Source of the DNA: Phyto melanocephala
Lineage: Eukaryota > Arthropoda > Insecta > Diptera > Rhinophoridae
Length of the DNA stretch: 64,000 bases
NCBI GenBank assembly: GCA_941918925.1
Contig: OW799234.1
Location: 68,629,043-68,693,042, forward strand
Reading direction: 5' to 3'
Shown here: positions 60,531-64,000 of the stretch, piece by piece
How the letters are laid out: every line of letters starts with the position of its first letter
Position numbering within the stretch: position 1 is the first letter of the stretch
The notes under the pieces: generated by a model
Databases searched by the model: none
What the model saw: only the letters and a program-made list of their open reading frames with translations
What the model was told of the DNA's origin: nothing
Made by a program: the position numbers and the translations under genes

Positions 60531-61252
60531 TATACCCTTCACCTGTGGTGCACAAGGGTATATATAGCTTTGTCATTCCGTTTGTAATTTCTACAATTTT
60601 CATTTCCGACCCCATAAAGTATATATTTTTTGAAAGCTTATGAATAGAGGAGTCGATTAAGCCCTGACCGTCTGTCCGTCTGTCCGTGTGTTGGTTGAAA
60701 TCAACTTTTAGAAGCAACTATATGTTCCTCAGATCTGTATATGGTATCAATCTCTTGGAAATATTCAGGAATGAATCGCTATTGAAATTCAGCACAATCG
60801 CCCCATAACTTTCTGAGATATGAGCAAAAAACCACGACCACCTCGTTTTTTCACAATTACAACAACAACATACATACATACATGTAAAAAACATACCAAA
60901 CAAAGAAAATTACAAAAAAAAATATTAAAAGTAAGAAAAAATAATAAAAAAAAACTACGAAAAAAAATTTTAAAAAAATTTAAAAAAACTTTTTAAAAAT
61001 TTTTCTAAAAAATTTTTTTAAAAAAATTTAAAAAAAAATATAAAAAAAATAATAAAATATAAATAATATATTAAATAAAATAAAATAAAATTTTTTTGGC
61101 TCAGCTAGGATTCGATGCCACATTTATTCTAACGTGTACGTAGCACGTATTTTATATGGGATGAATGGTGATACAAACAATTGTTATTGCATGACTACAC
61201 GTTGTGGAGGGTATATAAGATTCGGCACGGCCGAATATAGCACTGTTACTTG
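60531..61252 (+). mobile_element. DINE-1-like Helentron, full copy
   Basis: The boundaries TATACCCTTCACCTGTGG and ...GCACTGTTACTTGT, the CTGTCCG box and the 3' hairpin ATTCGGC-ACG-GCCGAAT are all intact. The A-rich core is shorter than in the copy at 5752-6512; elsewhere the two differ at only scattered bases. T flanks both ends, as expected for T-T insertion. Confidence 0.88.
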
Positions 61253-61413
61253 TTTTAAGCATAAATTGTTTCTAAATGCAAATAAAATATTTAAAAGATT
61301 CAAAGAAACACAAAATTAGTGTACAAAATAAAAGTAACTCTGATTTGTTTGCGAAGAATATTGTTATAGAGAAAACAATATTACCGTCGGAATCATACCT
61401 TAATCCTTTTAAT

Positions 61414-61776
61414 CAAGGTGAATTCATACAGGTAAAATTATTAGACCAGCTAATAGAAAACATTTGTCAAAATTTGTTAAGTTCGCCCTGATGTCATTTA
61501 TTAATGCAGGAATGGAAAATGTGGTTTTGGTTTCGGTATTAAACCATTAACTTGAGTGTACTTTTTTGATATTAAATGTTTGAGATTTATATATATTTGT
61601 TGCTTTTGCACCACTTGTAATATGTTTCACAAATATATAGCATTTTTTTAGTCAAATTTTATTAAGTTAAACATAAAATACAAAATTTGCCATCCCTGAT
61701 ATACGAATAAGCCTTAACAGAAAACATCCCCTAACAAGTTGCTTTGTTGTATCAATTCGCCGTTACGAATAATGCA
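61414..61776 (+). mobile_element. MITE with 8-bp duplications (hAT-like), copy 3
   Basis: It starts CAAGGTGAATTCATACAGGT and follows the 14472 copy through CCATCCCTGATATACGAA and TATCAATTCGCCGTTACGAA. The last ~20 bases of the right end are lost or diverged. CTTTTAAT (61406-61413) and TTTTTAAT (61777-61784) may be its duplication. Confidence 0.65.
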
Positions 61777-61784
61777 TTTTTTAA

Positions 61785-63500
61785 TAATGCATTTTGCACC
61801 TTCTCTTCACTTCGTTTTTAAACTACGCCACTGTTTCCTTTTAAATATATGTACATAAATATATAATTCATATCTTCATAATTGTTGCCTTCATATTTCG
61901 TGAAATTTTTTTATTTTTGAAAAAATATTAACCATTGACGTTTTAACCTTATGTGAAGGCATATTTGTAAATAACAATCAATTGGCCTGGCCGACAAAAA
62001 AGAAAACGCATATAACGGCTTCAAACCAAGCAGAGCTGTATGTACATACGTAATGGAGCTGCTAAAAAGTTCAAGTGTTTTTTGGGCTGCTTGCAACACA
62101 TTTTCCTCTGTAAGCACGCGCGCCACTCCCACTCAAGCGGCAGCACCTATTTTTTTTTCTTTCTGTGATATAAGTAATAACAAAAACAAAACAACAACCA
62201 CAATATTCTGAATTATATATTTTACTTAGATATTACAATTGTTGCTGTTGCTTTTTTTTGTTTTTGTAATATTTATGATTTCAAAGCGATGAAAGATAAT
62301 AATTTCAGCTGTGTTTGTTTCTTCATTCGTTTGTTTATGTTGTTTTTTTTGGTTTTCTTTTTTATTATTATATAAAGTTGTAGTTTTGTTGGGCTATTTT
62401 ATGTGATATACATTTTTAGCCAACTTGTTAACATAAATTTGCAATTAGTGTTTAAAACCTTAACAATTGACTGCTCTTGTCTGTCCCTGCGTTGTGTGTG
62501 CTTGTCTATCGATTTATCTTTGTTCAAAAATCTTATAATTCCCCTTAGCTCAGCTTGATGTGTTGTCGGAAGGGTTGGTTGGGGGGGGGGGGGTCGTTAG
62601 GGGCTTGATTTTGTTTTCATATGCAACAGTTTCTTTTACTACTATTTTTTGTGACTATATATCTGTTTGTATGCAGTTATGAGTATCGTATTATAGACAA
62701 AGTTGTGTTGTATACTAATTATTTATAAATTTCCGTTTCTTGTTTTGAATTACTTATACGTTCATAGAAAAAATTTTCGAACAAAGTATTAATTCTCAAG
62801 CGTATTTTGTGCTTATCTCAACTGAGAGTGATTTTTTTTCACAACCAGCTGAGATTTTCTTTCTGGTTAGATGTTGGGGCTAAATGTAGGTTTTTGTTTG
62901 TTTGTTTGTTTTTAACTGTAATTAAATACAGGACAGATAACGAATATAAAAAAAACTCAAAAAAGAATCGTGACATGATAGATATTACATTGTTAATATT
63001 AAATTGTAATTTTATAATTGTAATATAATTATAGATTGTTAATATGAATGGGAAATTTATGTGTGTTTGTGTGTGTGTAAGAGGCTTTTTTTTAAATTTA
63101 ATTAATTTCGCAATTTATATTTGAATTTTGCGCATGTTAAAAATGTGTAGTCTTAGAAGTCGTGAGAATAATATTTCAAAAAAACTATTGATTAATTCTT
63201 ATTGATGATTTTCTATTTATTATTTAATTCAAGGAATTTGATGTAAAAAAAAAAACGTTTTATCATGAAAATTATTTATAATTTTTTTTTCTATTTAAAC
63301 ACAGTAGTCCATCAACTCTTTATTTCTCTATAAATACTAATGAAGTTTTAATTTAAAATTTTTATTAAAAAAAAAAAGATAAATTTAGCATTTTAAAAAA
63401 AGTGGTTGGAGTTTCAATATATGTACGAGACACAACTAATCAATTTCTTGTAGTGAAAGAAAACTATAAGAGATAGTTTAGGCTTATTATACAAGTGCCA
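61785..63500. other. AT-rich DNA; G13 run
   Basis: Thirteen Gs lie at 62581-62593 and (TTTG)n near 62893-62910. A less AT-rich patch at 62030-62150 with GCACGCGCGCC has a 73-codon minus-strand frame (61911-62132) without recognisable motif. Confidence 0.45.
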
Positions 63501-63641
63501 TAGTGTCACTTGTGAGCTCTGCTTGTAAATATTATCTTTGTTAAATATTATCTTTTTGGCAACACTGGTTTAAACAGCTGACGCACATTTCGTGTTTTGT
63601 TTCACTGTCAAACATATTCAGTTTGGTATATAATTTAACCA

Positions 63642-64000
63642 ATGAGCGAACAACGCTTGCAAATTATTGAATTTTATTATCAAAATGCGTGTTCTATTAA
63701 GAAAGTTCATCGCGCGCTTCTTCCATTTTATGGTCAGTTTAATCGACCCACTGAAGCAGCTATTCGGGCTATTGTGACCAAATTTCGCACCAAATTTACA
63801 TTGTTGGACATTAAACCACCAACACACTTACGTAGAGTGCGAAGTGAAGAAAATATCGCAGCTGTATCGGCCAGTGTTAATGATGACCATCAATTATCGA
63901 TTCGTCGCCGTTCGCAGCAATTGGGCTTCTGTTACTTAACAACGTGGCAAATTTTGCGGAAGGATTTAGGTGTGAAGCCTTTCAAAATACAGCTGGTGCA
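63642..64000 (+). CDS. Mariner-like transposase, N-terminal part, continues beyond window
   Basis: From ATG at 63642 the frame is open for 119 codons to the window edge. Residues 1-50 (MSEQRLQIIEFYYQNACSIK, KVHRALLPFYGQFNRPTEAA) form the first helix-turn-helix. Residues 51-75 (IVTKFRTKFTLLDIKPPTHL) are the linker. Residues 80-119 (RRVRSEENIAAVSASVNDDH, SIRRRSQQLGFCY, TWQILRKDLGVKPFKIQLV) form the second helix-turn-helix. These are the paired DNA-binding subdomains of mariner-family (Tc1/mariner, IS630-related) transposases, which bind terminal repeats. The full protein is usually 340-370 residues, so about one third is visible and the catalytic Asp triad lies outside. There are no stops or frameshifts, unlike all the other transposase remnants here. 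The 5' terminal repeat should lie upstream, perhaps near the doubled AAATATTATCTTT at 63524-63555, but I cannot confirm it. Confidence 0.88.
   Translation, partial: MSEQRLQIIEFYYQNACSIKKVHRALLPFYGQFNRPTEAAIRAIVTKFRTKFTLLDIKPPTHLRRVRSEENIAAVSASVNDDHQLSIRRRSQQLGFCYLTTWQILRKDLGVKPFKIQLV

Overview
The window looks like gene-poor, AT-rich nuclear DNA of a higher dipteran, most likely a calyptrate fly (blow fly, house fly or flesh fly type). The basis is the DINE-1/INE-1-type Helentron copies, the CATA and CAA/GTT microsatellites, and the mixture of mariner, hAT and TWA-duplicating MITE remnants. This is inference from repeat content, because no host gene is available to place the species. I could not support any complete host protein-coding gene, tRNA, rRNA or CRISPR array in the 64 kb. 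The DNA is either one very large intron or intergenic, pericentromere-like sequence.

Layout. Positions 1-4091 are a tandem satellite with a 172-173 bp monomer. About nine units run forward, then the array flips at about 1590 and about fourteen units run in reverse, giving one giant palindrome that continues past the left edge. Positions 4092-14471 hold a DINE-1-like element, a 433-bp MITE, three Tc1/mariner-superfamily fossils and a TTA-flanked MITE. Positions 14472-17565 hold a MITE with 8-bp duplications, then three DINE-1-like copies inserted one inside another. Positions 17566-27500 are mostly featureless AT-rich DNA, with a long Helentron-like copy interrupted by another repeat at 24175-25912 and a foldback element at 27000.

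Positions 27500-45300 are rich in MITEs: a MITE inside a foldback, a 701-bp TAA-flanked element, a 987-bp hAT-like element and several inverted-repeat elements. This part also holds another Helentron, a 26-bp perfect hairpin and a decayed mariner C-terminus. Positions 45300-64000 hold two more MITE copies, two further Helentron copies, a deletion-derivative hAT element with a perfect 8-bp duplication, and a 66-bp GC-rich retroposed insert. At the right edge is the open 5' part of a mariner-like transposase that runs out of the window.

How the parts relate. Nothing resembles an operon or pathway; the window is layers of transposition. The nested insertions give relative ages. For example, the outermost Helentron at 15071-17565 is the most diverged and the innermost the best preserved. 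The MITEs have no coding capacity and must have been moved by enzymes encoded elsewhere. The only transposase reading frame without visible damage is the one cut by the right edge.
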